A stretch of DNA of 64,000 nt from Owenia fusiformis (lineage: Eukaryota; Annelida; Polychaeta; Sabellida; Oweniidae): positions 1,381,609-1,445,608 of the forward strand of contig CAIIXF020000003.1 in NCBI GenBank assembly GCA_903813345.2, read 5' to 3'. Positions 1 through 12,734 of the stretch are shown piece after piece. How positions within the stretch are numbered: position 1 is the stretch's first letter; each line of letters begins with the position of its first letter. The position numbers and the translations under genes are program-made. The notes under the pieces were generated by a model that saw only the letters and a program-made list of their open reading frames with translations, did not search any database and was not told the DNA's origin.

Positions 1-1560
1 ATACAGAACACCTGTTTATCAGAGCCAATTAGATATCAGTATTTTTTTAATAACTAGGTACTTACTGGAATTGAGATCTTCATCTTCCTTCTCTATATTC
101 ACATCTACAAAACATATCATAATATGTAACTATAATATGTGAAATAAACCTGAGATCTGCCCATAGAGACTGGCCTTTGGAAGCATTTTTGGGCAAGAAC
201 GGAGGCATTTTTCATGTAATGACGACATAACTATACAATTAGATACTTTATATCTATGACGACTTAGATTTGTGTGCAAGTAAAATTTGAGGGAAATGAA
301 ACATGACATCATGATATTGTCACGAAGGTTATTAAATAAAATGGGCAATATCGGTGTAAGCGGGAAATATGAATGGATATAGCCCAATTATTTACCCATT
401 GACTTTCAAATGCATCGCAAGAAATGTAATACTACAGTTGTTACTTTTTGTGTTTTATGCATCTTAAATTATGTCATATATTTTATGAATGTAATTACTG
501 GAAATTCAATTACAAACTCTTTTGAAATTTCATAATATTTGAATTTGGTGCCAAAAACTTTCACTAGACTAGCCAATCAGAGCACTTTTTACTAAAGATT
601 AGGGGTATTTTATTGAATTATTTTATATAAATGTAGAACTAATGTTCTTAGTTATAGGCTAGGCAAATGGAAGTTTAACATCCCAAAAATTGCAACAGTT
701 TTTAAATTAGGCTTATATTGTATATTGATACCAGTTGAAAAACATATCAAAAATATAGAAAAATATATGCAGTGGACAAATATGAAATGTCACATTCTAG
801 GTACCCCCCTTCAAATTTGAGTATGGGATTGTAAATATTTTTTAATTTCAAAATGAAATGCTCTTGTCAACTAAATGAGTAATAATGAGTATAAACTATT
901 TTTAAACAAACAATATTATGATAGTTTACTGACATAAGAGCAACTAGAAATTGTTAACCAACTATTTGAGTGCAATAATTGGCATTTCTAGCCCCAAATA
1001 TCTGAAAATAGGCCATCAAATAGCCCGAATTTAATATAACAATGTATTTATTTCTGTATCAATTCATCAGAATTGCATGAAAAAAATCAAGGAGGTTAAT
1101 GTATACCTAAAAATTGTATTTGATCAGTATCAGGGTCATTAGTTGAATATTGAGGGTGACAATAATCTTTGAAATTTCAATATTTTACCACACCAATCTT
1201 TGGGGTGACCTTACTTTTGTTTAATTACTTCCAAGATATGTAATATTTGAACTCAATAGCACAACTAAATTATTTGTAAAGGCTTATTTTGTCCTGAAAA
1301 CAGTTATTTGATGTTTTCAGGGAAGGATTATGTAAAAAAAAGTAGAAAAAACCGCAAATGCCAGGTGAAATATAGGGGAAGCCCTACTTTTAGTTGATAA
1401 CTGTTATTATTATCAAATGTTTTGCCCTTATTATATTCAATTTGATACATTTTCTGTTAAAACAGAGAACGATTTGTTAGAAATTAAGTACAATCAGTGT
1501 TCTAAAAATATCCTTGAAAAGGCAACAAAATGTCAAATATCCCTGTCCCTGACATCAGGT
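1..1560. other. Gene-free AT-rich DNA
   Basis: No convincing coding sequence is seen. The longest open frame (130-387, minus) has no recognisable motif or splice context and a composition typical of AT-rich noncoding DNA. Confidence 0.6.
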
Positions 1561-1567
1561 TATTATT

Positions 1568-2080
1568 ATGAGCCAAAATAGGTAACCCAACCAAATTTTT
1601 GTTAATAACCCAGTCATTCAGCATGGGTTTGACATCATATTTTGCAGTGTCATTGATCTATCCTGAATAGTCACGATTTTATGGCCATTTACAAAATGTG
1701 CTCAAAATATCGAAATGTGCCTAAATGACTGGACATCAATACCACCAGCTTTTTATCTGTGGACCTATTTTCTATACTAACAACCCTTGAAACATTAAAA
1801 CAAGAGATAAGAATGAAGATGAGAGCCATAACACACGATTTTTATGCTCCTGATTTGAAAAACTAAGCCCGATACGTTCAAGTTGACCTCCAGGCATGAC
1901 GCCCATATTTCATTGCATGGTATAAAATGGCCATAAAATCATGACCACTAGAGATAGACCACTGAGACTAGATTGATAATACATTGACCAAGGCTCAATT
2001 CTGCAAAATATGACACTAAATTCATGCAGAATGACTGGACTGGGTTATTAAGATTTGTTTGGGTTACCTTTTTAGCTCAC
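1568..2080. mobile_element. Inverted-repeat (fold-back/MITE-like) element
   Basis: The left arm (about 1568-1690) is the imperfect reverse complement of the right arm (about 1923-2080). Both ends carry a GAGC(C/T)AAAA..GGTAACCCA block. Both arms then contain an AATAACCCAGTC block, a CATATTTTGCAG block and GATTTTATGGCCATTT in the same order. About 230 bp of unpaired sequence separates the arms, and no coding capacity is seen. The layout fits an old non-autonomous DNA transposon. No target-site duplication could be assigned confidently. Confidence 0.6.
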
Positions 2081-2089
2081 CCTGTATTA

Positions 2090-3880
2090 AGGAAAATTGT
2101 TGCTTTTGACTAAGATGTTCTTAACCACACTGTGATATTGAGAATTGAAATGAAAAAGTTCAACTGTAGAATGTTGGATTTCAAGATGAAATTCAATAAA
2201 AAATGAGGATAAGGTTTCTACGCAAATAAATTATACTGAGTTAACTACACAAGACAAAATCGTGTTTAATAACTTGCAATAAACTGCTTATTACCATCTT
2301 ACTCGGTGCTTAGGTGTCGCTATCCTTGATTATTGATACACTTATTTGGAAGGTTATTTCTGCTTACCCCTAGGTATTGATACACGTATCCGTGGTTTTT
2401 AGGCCCGAATACCGAGGTTTATCTTTTTAATTATCGTGTCTTATTCTATTGCATTAAAATGTTGTTAACTTTAGAACAACGCGCGTGATATGATAGGCCT
2501 AGTCATACATTTATTTGAATATGCTACATGTGTATGCTTGGTTTTTGGACTGACAACGAGTTGTAAGTATCGATGTGTTTAGCTAAATAGAAGCGTGATA
2601 ATCCATAAAGCTAGATAAGGACAATTCGTTTAAAAGAAAGCTACACTTTATAAATCTATTAATAAAAATGTAATATTTTAAGAAAAACAGATTTTTAGAT
2701 TTACCAGACGCCAGCAAGGTGTTGTGGTTTACGATATTAATTGAAATTGCAGATTAAATATTCTTATTTAAAGACGTCTTTATGCAAAAAGTCTGATCTA
2801 TTTAAGACATCAGTATTCTCAGAAATTGGTTATCCGAAGTGGATACCAAGTTCTGACCAGCAGACGAACAATTGGAGACATAAGTTATGTTTGTTTATTT
2901 AACGGTCAGACTTGTTGACTTGCCGATCCGTATTTTCAACTTTGTGCGAACACGTTCTGTTTATTATTCCTTTATACTTTGTATTTGCTGAGCAATGACT
3001 GATTTGATAGTTTTATTCAAAAATTTTATTGTCCATTTTTTATATTTTTAATAAGTGATGTTTGATAAGTAAAAAAAAATTAAGAAATGGTGTAATTCTT
3101 TGTGGTAAATCATAAGATTGATGATGTCTAACCATGAGATAATGAAATGACTGAGGTAAGATATAAGCATTTGTTATGGAAGACATATTATCAATATATC
3201 AGGTATATCACATAGAAAAATAAATACAGCGTTGTTGCAAATTGAGCAATTGTTTTAATAATATAATAAACGGGGCCGTTGGAAGAAACATTAGAACATA
3301 TTGATATTGAGCGTCATGTGTTGTTTGAACTGTCTTGTCGCTCATAATTACATCAGCCAGTTGTCCATAATCCGGCGTTTCTCAGTCTGGTATGCTTTAC
3401 TGATTTTAGGAATGGTTGCAAAACGGCAAGATTTCCCTTTTAATGGCCATTTTGTATGCCTTTTATTTCCACAACATGTTTTGATTTTGCCTTTGTGCTA
3501 TTGTGTCATAGTGTTTTTGCTTTAAAAAAGCAAGAAATATCAACTTTTTAATTAAGAAATGTTGGTTAATCTCTTGTTGTAAATCACATTGTTGATAATG
3601 TTAACGGACCATGAGATAACATATTGTCAGGGGAAAGATATCAATAATATAAAATAAATATTATATATATCAATTGTTTGCACTGAAGTAATGTGACTAT
3701 TCTAGCGAATCAGGTAGATATTTCTACGGTTTTCCGGTTTTTTCCGTAATGAAAGCATTTATTTTTCGTTTCCATTAATTTGACTAGTAGGGTCGTTGAT
3801 AAACACATTAAAACTGTAAAAGTATTTATTGGAAGTACTTGTTTTAACTGTCTTGTCGCCTCTCTTTTTGACTCTCAAAT
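2090..3880. repeat. Gene-free DNA with an old ~0.5-kb tandem duplication
   Basis: No gene is seen. Two related blocks lie in direct order. One runs 3062-3345 and the other 3530-3860. Both contain an AATTAAGAAATG block, a GTAAATCA block, an ACCATGAGATAA block and AACTGTCTTGTCGC in the same sequence, so they are probably a diverged tandem duplication. The 3301-3525 open frame starts at TTG and has no support. Confidence 0.45.
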
Positions 3881-4094
3881 GGCATAGCCGTAGCCAGGGG
3901 GGGTGCGATGCATAACCAATAAAATAGAACAATGAAACAGAAGAAGAGAAAGAAGCTTCTAGCTCAATTTTGAAGGAAGTTGCATCTTTTGGCCTGCTTT
4001 TGCCACGATTGCACCCCTCTCCCGACTGAAAACCGAGATTGTTTTTCTTGGCGATCGTACCCCCCCCCCTGACTGAAAGTTGGCTATGCCCCTG
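3881..4094. mobile_element. 'gcgtagcc' MITE, copy 1
   Basis: The left end is GGCATAGCCGTAGCCAGGGG. The right end is CTGACTGAAAGTTGGCTATG followed by CCCCTG, so the ends are imperfect inverted repeats. The interior includes AGCTTCTAGCTCAATTTTG and GAAGTTGCATCT, which recur in copy 2 at 7841-8128. No ORF is present. The poly-G/poly-C runs just inside the ends vary in length between copies. Confidence 0.7.
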
Positions 4095-4592
4095 AACATG
4101 GATAATAGGGGCACTATTACCCTGCGTACAGAGTCTAGTTATAAACTATAAGAAGACGAAACTCTCTTTTTCATACACATGCCTGCATAACAATCGGAGA
4201 CAGAAGTTTTAAAATTGTCCAACAAAAATAATAAGAATCTAACATTTAATGATAACAAAAGGATTAATTGCTATATAGTCTTTGTTTTTTAACTGCGAAC
4301 ATGTACCAACATCACCTTGATTAGAGAAAAGATTATCTAACAGTCTAGAATTGCTCCTGGGTTTTAATTACAGTTTATGAATAGAGTTATTTTTGCCTCT
4401 ATTCTCATTTTTAAACCGGTCTCTGTTTGCTTATCCATTATTTGTGATAAATTATTTCAGTTAGAGTCGAAATCAAACACCAAATAAACCGGATTAAAAT
4501 AAGCCAGTCTGATTGCGAATTTGCAAATCCTGTAAAAGTAACTTAAAGCCGCCTTTTAATTAGAGAAAACAATAAGCTTATCCATCTGATTA
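4095..4592. other. No gene seen; block shared with 14.98 kb
   Basis: No coding signal was seen. The segment around 4115-4165 (CCCTGCGTACAGAGTCTAG onward) resembles 14978-15035. Both follow a copy of the gcgtagcc MITE, suggesting an old duplication of MITE plus flank. Confidence 0.4.
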
Positions 4593-4854
4593 AGAAGAAA
4601 TCAATGCTATTTGATTTGTGCATTATCTTCAAGCAAGCCAGTAAGACAATCAACGATCTGGCGTTTTGTTAAATCCCCGCCAGTTTAAATTCAATATTGA
4701 CCAATGCATGACTTAATATTTTCAGAAGAAATCAATGCTATTTGATCTGTGCATTATCTTCAAGCAAGCCAGTAAGACAATCAACGATCGGGCGTTTTGT
4801 TAAATCCCCGCCAGTTTAAATTCAATATTGACCAATGCATGACTTAATATTTTC
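4593..4854. repeat. 131-bp tandem duplication, two copies
   Basis: The block beginning AGAAGAAATCAATGCTATTT at 4593 is repeated head to tail at 4724 with only a couple of mismatches (for example gatttg/gatctg and gatctgg/gatcggg). The near identity implies a recent duplication in otherwise diverged surroundings. Confidence 0.9.
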
Positions 4855-7554
4855 ATTCTACAAACATTGCAGTGTTTTAATGATTGTATAAACCACATTG
4901 TTACCATCCCCGATGCACCATCAGGCCTGTCTCTCTGCGCAAAATAAAGCATTCCGACCCAAAGTTGTATATCTGTAATTTGGGGGGGGGGGGGGCGACG
5001 TTCATGTAGAAATATACAATAATTATGTCCGTGTAAAAGCTAAAATTATAAAAAATCTAATTTCAAAGTCATTCTATTCATGGAAGCGTCAAGTTAGGAA
5101 AAACAATGCTAAACACTAAAATAAACAAATCGACTAGATTACTTTTGAAAACTTCCTGAGAGGAAATGGACAAATGTATTTTCCTAACTCATTAGAACGT
5201 CTGTCTGATTGAAATACTATTTTTCTAAATACAATATAAATGAATAAATCTTGGTTGCAAAATAATGCTGAGCCTAATAAAAAATTCAAATACTTTCTTT
5301 TGCAAATTCCTGAAGAAACTAAAGGATTACAGGTTTGGTTAGAATAAACTGCTTAAATTGTACATTTTAAAACTATTAGTGTGATTTGAAACCCGGGATT
5401 TGAAACAATTTTGTATTGAAGGTCTGTTACAGAGGGGGCATACAATGTCCCATTTACTCACCCCTCATCTCCCGTACCCGATCTTATTTATGTCTCCAGT
5501 TTGTTTCTTGTATATTAATATTTGAAATCAAGTCATTAAGAATGCCAGGGGCCAGTTTGGGGGTTTGATTCTAGTTATTTTCCTTTAGTCATCGTCTGAC
5601 TTATTTGAAAATATGGAAATTCGGAAGATACCAATTACCTATTTCAAATGGCCACATAGTGACATTTTAGCACAAGAGCACGAATCAATAGTTTAAAGCA
5701 AAAGCATTTGGATATTGTAATTTAAAGCGTTTAAACTTTCATGAGATTATACTTTTGGTTCCCATGATTTGACATCTTTGATCACCTGCAGTTAAGTATC
5801 TAGAAAAACATTGCTACTGTAATTAACTGTTAGACGCAGACGCTCTTTTTTCCTTCACACAATATACATATTCACAAAAGGCATTCCCAGCTAAATCACA
5901 CGAATTGGTGTGATTGTGTAATTGATGTGTTATAATCTCTTTTTATTGAATAAACCTTAAACTTTTCTTCAAACTTAACACATTGCCCTTGGTATATAAC
6001 CAATATCCCCCGGAACCCCTCTCAATAAATACCCTGCATGATTAAATCGAGTTACAAGCCCTCCTGACAGTTGTTAAAGTGGATTGTACAGGGTCTTGAA
6101 TGACTAGTATGATTTACATGTAAAACTTTGCTGCACAATCATTCCCCGATTCAACAGTGGTGCAAAAAGCCATCCTTTGATCATTTGTTTAATCTAAAGT
6201 TCATGTAATGAGGATTAGAAAAATAATGAAGTCTTAAATAATAATCTCTGCAAAATCAAACCCCGACTCGACATATTTCTAGTGATGCAATGAACGACCT
6301 GCGATTTTTAACAAACGCCAAATCCCAACCGCCGAACGTTAACACTTAATGCTGAATATTAACACATTAAAAAGTGACAAGAAACAAAAGGATTGTCTTC
6401 AAAATGCCAAACAGCCCCTGGAAACAGTCACATGTTTATTTCTATGCTACCGTATATCGATGGAAAATATGTTAAAACTAACTTTAAACAATATCAAGTT
6501 GGTCTATTTTTAAAATTAATAATCTTGCATATAAGTGGCTTATCAGATCAATGATCAATCACTTATTCCATTTTAATCCTACAGGTCGGGAGGGAGCTGT
6601 GGGGGGTTACATATAATGAAATTTCTACATGCAAGATCATTTTCACATGTGCAGATACAATAAAGTCGATGCCATGAGATTTGTGATTGGGTTTTATCGA
6701 AAAGAATATCACCAAAATATTTTATCATCGTGTAGAAAGTCCAATCTAAAATCTGGTAAATGTGTTGCATTTATTGAAGCAACAACACTGTAATTAATAC
6801 CACTGTAAAACTATATTGCAAATGTTTGATATGAAATTCGATTGTCAGGAGTACGAAATACACATCAATACTTTTACATAATATCCAGTGTATTATAATA
6901 AGATGTTATAACAAAGTCAATTGAAAATCTTCAGTTTCAGTAAAACTAGTTGTTAAACTCCCTAAATCTGTTAAAGGGAAGCCCCGGGGGAAGCCTTCAT
7001 TCAAGCACTGACGTTTAAGTTTATGTTTAAGAGGAAGAATTCAGTATCCCGTGTGTTCACTACCCCCCTCCCATCCCCAATTATTTAACTTCATGTATGC
7101 TCCAATGTGTTTCATTTCTGTGATTGATAAATGTAATCAATATGATAGCTCTATATTACTCAATTCTTAAGTCGCCAGGAGGCGTTAATTAAAAGTGCCT
7201 CTTCGTTTCTCAGCCTGAAAAACAATTCCTAGCCGATCTCCTGTAATCAAGTTAAACATTCCCAGTTATGAAAACAATGAAATTGATATCACTGATTGAT
7301 TGGACAAGTATTAGAAATTTGTCTCCAATTGTAATACATACATTTGTATCGTATTTTGAAATCCTGGGGATATGCATTAAGTGAAGCAAATCTGAAAAGT
7401 TTCATCTTAAACATAACCAAAATTAAGCACAGAGCTACAATTTGCACTTTGGAACTTTCAACGTGTATCTAGTTTTTTGAAGCTCCGGCCGCCGTACGAC
7501 CCCCGTAGAGAAAATGTGCGCAAGGTTTAATTTTAATCTTATTGAATTATGTTA
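4855..7554. other. Gene-free AT-rich DNA
   Basis: No exon-like frame was found on either strand. The stretch contains a 14-base poly-G run at about 4981 and simple AT-rich sequence. Part of it (about 5035-5170) resembles 9115-9245, sharing a TTCATGGAAGCGTCAAG-type block followed by AAACACTAA(A/G)ATAAACAA. This indicates another old dispersed repeat. Confidence 0.5.
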
Positions 7555-7830
7555 ATTAGTTGCTTGGATGGTAGATTGTTTGTTTGCTTGCTTATTTGCA
7601 CGATTGATTGCTTGATTGACCGTTTACTTGCTTGCATTCTTTCTTTGTTGCTTAGTTGCTTCCTTGGTTTCTTTGCTGGATTAGAGTTTGATTAGTTACT
7701 TGATTGGTTGGTTTGTCGGTTGTTTGCTTGCTTTATTTGTAAGTTGCATGTTTTTTACTTGCTTAGTTTCCTGCTTGCTTTGATGGTCGTTTGCTTGCTT
7801 GCTTGGTTGCTTGCGCGGTTGGATGCTTAT
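7555..7830 (+). repeat. Degenerate TTGC/TTGA tetranucleotide tract
   Basis: About 270 bp are dominated by imperfect TTGC, TTGA, TTGG and TTTGCTTGC units. The 73-residue open frame overlapping it (7708-7929) is a by-product of the periodic composition and is not a gene. Confidence 0.75.
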
Positions 7831-7840
7831 CTAAATATCC

Positions 7841-8128
7841 ATAGGCTTAGCCAGGGGGGGGGGGGGGTTGCGAATAAGAATAAGACCCTGAGAAAGAGGA
7901 GAAAAAGAACTTTAAAGCTTTTTATTTGAAGCTTCTAGCTCAATTTGGAATGAAGTTGCATCTAATTTTGTAAAATTCAATATAAAAATCATTTTTTTGG
8001 CTGGTTTATGTCACAATCGCACCCCCCGATTATGTCACAATCGCACCCCCCCCCCCCCCCCCCGACTGAAACCCGAAATCTTTTTGGCGATCGCACCCCC
8101 CCCTGACTGAAAGCTGGCTACGCCCCTG
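7841..8128. mobile_element. 'gcgtagcc' MITE, copy 2
   Basis: It has the same ends and interior as the 3.88-kb copy. The left end is ATAGGCTTAGCCAGGGGG, the interior has AGCTTCTAGCTCAATTT, and the right end is CCCTGACTGAAAGCTGGC then TACGCCCCTG. It is longer than copy 1 because the CACAATCGCACCCCCC block is duplicated and the C-run is expanded. Confidence 0.7.
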
Positions 8129-9705
8129 ATATCTGTTATTGGCCATCAATAAAACTATATTTATATTGTGAGCATTTATGGGTTTTGATAATAATTGGCT
8201 TTATACATGTATAATTAATCAAATGGCATATTGTATCATGTTGGCTAAATCGTTTCAAGTGAAATATTTAGAACTGAAATCGGGGTTCGCTTAGTTTGAG
8301 TCAGGGAGCAATCACACAGACGGATTAATTAATATTTGTTTTGATACATGAGTATTATAGGTTATAGGCAGTATCATGAGAACCAAGTAAACGTGTATAG
8401 GATTATTTTTTGTTTATTCGAAATTGAGTGAACCATCTGTAGTTTTAATTAAGGATCAATAAATACATCTAATCAAGATCAAATATTAGAAATCTATGTT
8501 TGACTGGATAAATTTTTGTTCGAATGTCAAACAGAACCTTCACGTTCTTTATTCATTTGGAACTTTGGTTTGAATTATTTCAATCAAATGTGTGTTGATA
8601 CCCCGGGCCAATGCCATTAATTGACAAAATGTTGCAATACATTGCACGCTCGGTCTTAACTGTGTCCATCGACGGGAGCCAAGTGAACGAAGATGGTTGC
8701 AATAGGGGGGGGGGCATTATTGTCTTTATTACAAATTACTTTTATACATTATAACATGCATAGTAAACGCGACCCGATCGGGGAAGGGATTGGGTTTGTG
8801 CACAATTTGCTATCTCTTTATACATGTTTTATTGCCAAATTAATATGAAAACAAGCTGGAGTAACATAAATATTTATTTAGTATTTTGTTACCACACATC
8901 AAAAGGCGTATTTGAAGTTCAGAAAATGCAAGAAGACTTGGCTAGACATTATGTACTTATATATTTATATGTTACGTATTTATTTTGTATTCAATTCGAA
9001 TTCTCGCACTCCTTGAACCACCCCCACCCCTTGGCTACGGGTATAAGAACATTCGGCACACGGAGAGAATAATATTAGACTTCTGCAATGCAACTAATAA
9101 GAGAGACCTAAAATGAAAATAATGTAACAAGTCCATCACAAAGTTCATTTATTTCATGAAAGCGTCAAGGGACAATGCATCTAAACACTAAGATAAACAA
9201 TTAATTAACTTCTGAAGAAACATCCTGTAGTGGAAAAAAAACAAATGGCCTTTCATAACGGATTAGAATAGCCAGTCTGTCTGATTGTATAATATATTAG
9301 ATACATTTTAAATTCCTTGGGAAATGAAAAATAGTTTTTTTTCTGGCTGTTTAATGAAAACATAAAAATAAAAAGATGAAAAATTCCCATTCATTAACAT
9401 CTACATACCCCTAGTGGTCCCAAATAAATAAAGCACACAATTCAAGTGTGACACAAAAAGAGCAAAACAGAAAACCCTTTAACCTATAGTGCCCGACATT
9501 ATGTTAATAAATAATTTCTACATGTTGAAATATATTGCTATTTGATTGAGTTCAAGACAAAACTTTTTGGAATTGTTTCACATAATGTAATATACAGATG
9601 TTTTACAATCAGAGACAAGGGTCTTATACGGGGTATTATATTTGGCAAACCAATCAATAAGTAGTATTAAATTATCACAAGGTAAATAACTTAATCCCTT
9701 TTAAA
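8129..9705. other. Gene-free DNA
   Basis: No supported gene is present. An open frame at 8824-9072 (plus) shows no motif. 9115-9245 is a diverged copy of 5035-5170. Confidence 0.5.
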
Positions 9706-9710
9706 ATAAC

Positions 9711-10143
9711 GCAGATGCGAGTAGGTAGTTACCAGTTTCACCACCAGGTGGCTCGTTCGGGTCAGATAGCATGGCGGGTATAGTAGAAAGTTCCCTTTAA
9801 CTTAAATTACATCTGTTTTAGTGGTTCAATTTTCATATAACCCTTATGTATCTAATAGTTATGCAAATCAAAATATGTCCAGTAAATGAAAATATTATCT
9901 GACCAATATAAGAAAAGATATTTCACTTTTTGCGATTTTGTAACATGGGCTCTATGGAGAATCAACCCGAACTAGAAGTCACACTTTCAAAAATAATTAA
10001 ATTTTCAAACTTGATAAACAATTTTCGAAACCATATTTCTAGATGTACTTTTAGATGTAGATTTCAAATATAACATCGCTTTGACTGAATTTTGAATATT
10101 TAATGGCGTAAATCAAGACTTTTCTACTCGCATCTAGTCTATT
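9711..10143. mobile_element. Dispersed TIR-type repeat, copy A
   Basis: The right end reads CTACTCGCATCTAGTCTATT. The left side has the matching inverse AGATGCGAGTAG at 9713. The sequence 9990-10143 recurs at 17535-17690 in the same orientation. Both the end and the interior (CATGTTACAAAATC.. region) recur in inverse orientation at 11231-11370. This is a non-coding short element family. Confidence 0.6.
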
Positions 10144-11230
10144 GCGGTTAAGTAGCATCTTAATTACAGTAAAGAAAGATCATCTAGGAATTATTTCTGC
10201 CTCTCATTCCTTAAACCGGCTTCGTTAAACAGTGTCAAGATATTTAAGTCAGAGCCAAAAACAAGACTATTTTTATATTTAAATCCCCTCACCTTGTCAA
10301 TGTTTATGTCTGCATCTGGTTTTTCCTACCTTTTGGAGGGAGACAATATACACATAGATTAATTACTGGCCATGGACAGGGGGCACAGAAACGAACATTC
10401 TGGGATCATTAGGGATAATTGGGGAAGGGGGATGGGTGGTGTTGAATAGAAAAGTCCAGGAGTGAAGTTAAGGGGTCCTGAAATCTTCCTTTTGATATTT
10501 AGTGCTTGAATGAAGACTTGTTTCCACTCCACGCACTCTAGTAGAATTTAAATATTTGATCCAAAGGAGTTATCAAAAATCAAAAATGATTAAATGCTTG
10601 CTGCATGCAAACATACTACACTTAAATTGAAATGCTTTACTTAGTTAATTAACGCAGTAGTCACATGACACACGGATAAGACGTACCTGGGCCGAGGATA
10701 AGCAATATTTATCTCTCAATAGGTATGATAAGTGTGAACTTTTTATTCCTGAGAATTAGTAGTTAGTAGTGCTTATTACTTATGGATAAGACATTAAGTA
10801 TTCTTCCTTAGTAGTGCTTAGAAAATAGTGTTTCACGTTGTGCTAGTGTAACGCAAAGTAAATTCCTGGTCTTTATACAGGGCATGGTTCGATTACGTTA
10901 TGTTCATTATCAAAAATGCTGCCTTCATTTTGTAATCTTAACTTACATATATGTGTCTTACTTATAGAGAGCAAAAAATAATGCTGATTAAATAAGCTTA
11001 ATACTTTTATGTTGTAACAACAATCACTTTCAACCTTGCCTATCACCAGCCTTCATTTTTTAGTAATCATTATTTTCGTGATCAGTAATGGAGGTACTTG
11101 CACAAATGCCTTTGCATACCTTACATGCCATAGAACAGTTATTCCATTTTCTGCAAGTACATCTCATAGAAGTTCAATCTGTCTTACACACAAAATGGAT
11201 GATCTCTAAGAGAGGGGAGCTGCAGGTAGG
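10144..11230. other. Gene-free DNA
   Basis: Nothing coding or structural was recognised. 10195-10260 resembles 4370-4500 (AAACCGG..C followed by a GTTA(A/G)AC.. block), another trace of old duplication in the first 20 kb. Confidence 0.45.
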
Positions 11231-11370
11231 CAATAGACTAGATACGAGTAGAAATATTCATTAAATATTCAAAATTCAAAATGATGTTATATTTGAAATA
11301 TTCCCCATAGACCCCATGTTACAAAATCACAAAAATTGAATTATCTTATCTTGTATTGGACAGATAACAT
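11231..11370. mobile_element. Dispersed TIR-type repeat, copy C, inverted and internally deleted
   Basis: It starts AATAGACTAGATACGAGTAG, the reverse complement of the end of copies A and B. It continues with ATTAAATATTCAAAATTCA, then jumps to the block CCCCATGTTACAAAATCAC that lies further in within copy A, so the middle is missing. Confidence 0.6.
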
Positions 11371-11406
11371 TTTCTTTTATTAAGTTAAATTAAGCATATT
11401 TTAACC

Positions 11407-11498
11407 ATGGCCTACGATTCAATTCTTGAGGACACTTTAGCCACAGCCTACGATTTAATTCTTTAGGACACTTTAGCCACAGCCTACAATTTAATTCA
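11407..11498. repeat. ~35-bp tandem repeat, 2.6 units
   Basis: Units of the form CC(A)..GCCTACGATTTAATTC followed by TT(G/T)AGGACACTTTAG are repeated at 11407, 11443 and 11477. It abuts the 3' end of the element-protein remnant on the minus strand. Confidence 0.7.
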
Positions 11499-12120
11499 AA
11501 AGCTTCACTTTACATGTATCAGCTTCTTGGTGGTTGCAGTCAGTCATGATCACTGCCCTGTTACTTGTTACCAAAACTGATTTGTTAGGTTCTACATGTC
11601 CACCGGAAAGTATTAAGTCTTGGTCCTTGTTCAATCCTATATCTGCTTCAGTGTGTTTATGGAGGCATCGGATCAATTCCCCTTTGTTCTTGTCAGAGCT
11701 TTTGAACTTTTTCAAAGGTGGTACCTGTAGGTTATCCGCAATTTTATAGGTTTTATTGCCCTGTCCACTTCTTATAAATCGCTCCATTGACTTGGCAGAA
11801 TGTTCTACATCATACTGTCAGCAACATCAATGATGGTGCTGGCATTGAATAATCCTGCTGCGTGCTGTAAGGAATGTCTGTAACGTTCTGCCATGGCAAT
11901 GAAAAACAAAACTTTTGGATTCCACAGGTAACGAGGTTCGAGTCAAAGTTACTTCAACTTGGCTTAGTATTTTGACAGCAATGTCACCTCTGACCAGGAC
12001 AAGTCCTTGAGTTCCATATCCCAGTATTGACATCTTTAAGTTATCAAAAACTTGTTTGTATGTCCAAATTTCTGCGGTGAGTTGAAAAGAAAAGAGGTGC
12101 CATCAATTTTATTGTAAATA
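11491..12120 (-). pseudogene. Decayed 'HEEADT'-type element protein, C-terminal half
   Basis: Read on the minus strand, 11787-11491 is open for 98 codons. It ends with CNHQEADTCKVKLL, matching the C-[NS]-H-E-E-A-D-T-R-hydrophobic signature of a large family of element-associated proteins in invertebrates. Upstream in the same strand, at 12105-12070, is LMAPLF, the signature that also appears at 22.6 kb and in the 519-bp triplicated unit. Between the two signatures the frame changes at least twice and has stops. The family's biochemical role is unknown to me. It travels with zinc-binding N-terminal domains. The family assignment is from remembered motif order; the decay is directly visible. 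Confidence 0.55.
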
Positions 12121-12179
12121 ATAATTACAACTTGACACACTGTTATCATCAGGGAAACCCAAACTCAGTCACTCATTGT

Positions 12180-12428
12180 TCATAATGTACTGTATTTTTT
12201 ATTAATATATGGCCTGAACACTTTTTTGTTAACGTACAATAGGAGATAAAAGATTGTTGAACTAAATTTGTCTTTTGCTGTTTTTTCATATTTCATGCCA
12301 TGATTAGTGTATTTTGATTTAAATGTACTAATAAACTCCTTGCTAGCTTGTTCTTGTGACCTTTCACCTGAAGTACACACACGTTTAAAATTAGGTGGTG
12401 TAATCCTTTTGCATTGTTCATCTCTCCA
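12180..12428 (-). pseudogene. YqaJ-like nuclease domain fragment
   Basis: An open minus-strand run starts at a tryptophan codon (12428). It contains RITPPNFKRVC, then a spacer, then NHGMKYEKTAKDKFSS. The spacing of R-[IL]-T-x-S-N-F-[GK] and H-G-x(3)-E-x(2)-A is that of the YqaJ/lambda-exonuclease-like recombinase domain (PD-(D/E)XK fold), which cuts or resects double-stranded DNA. Only the N-terminal third is present; the catalytic D and E-x-K parts are not seen. It lies just upstream, on the same strand, of the HEEADT-type remnant, so both may come from one element. Confidence 0.5.
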
Positions 12429-12734
12429 TTATTAACTTGCATTCTGGGTGCGTGTTGACAGTTTGATTTTCAATATTTCCTCCCTTGAAATTGTTGTAAT
12501 ATTTTCCTTCTCAAGAAATGTTACCTCATTTGATTTCTCTAAATAATTATGGTCCATAAATACAGCTTCTGTATCAGCGGAAGCCTGAAGTTGATTTATT
12601 GGCATGTTGGAGCATTGTGCAAAATTGATACATAAGTTTTGGAAATAATCAGGATAACCAGGGTGATTGCATAAATGTTCTGGGCAGGGATCATAAGTAA
12701 AGCTTTTTTCTGTACAATATTGATTGCCATAACA

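Noticed and set aside
7708-7929. Plus-strand frame with membrane-like composition
   Set aside because: Consequence of TTGC/TTTGCTTG repeats; runs into a poly-G MITE end.
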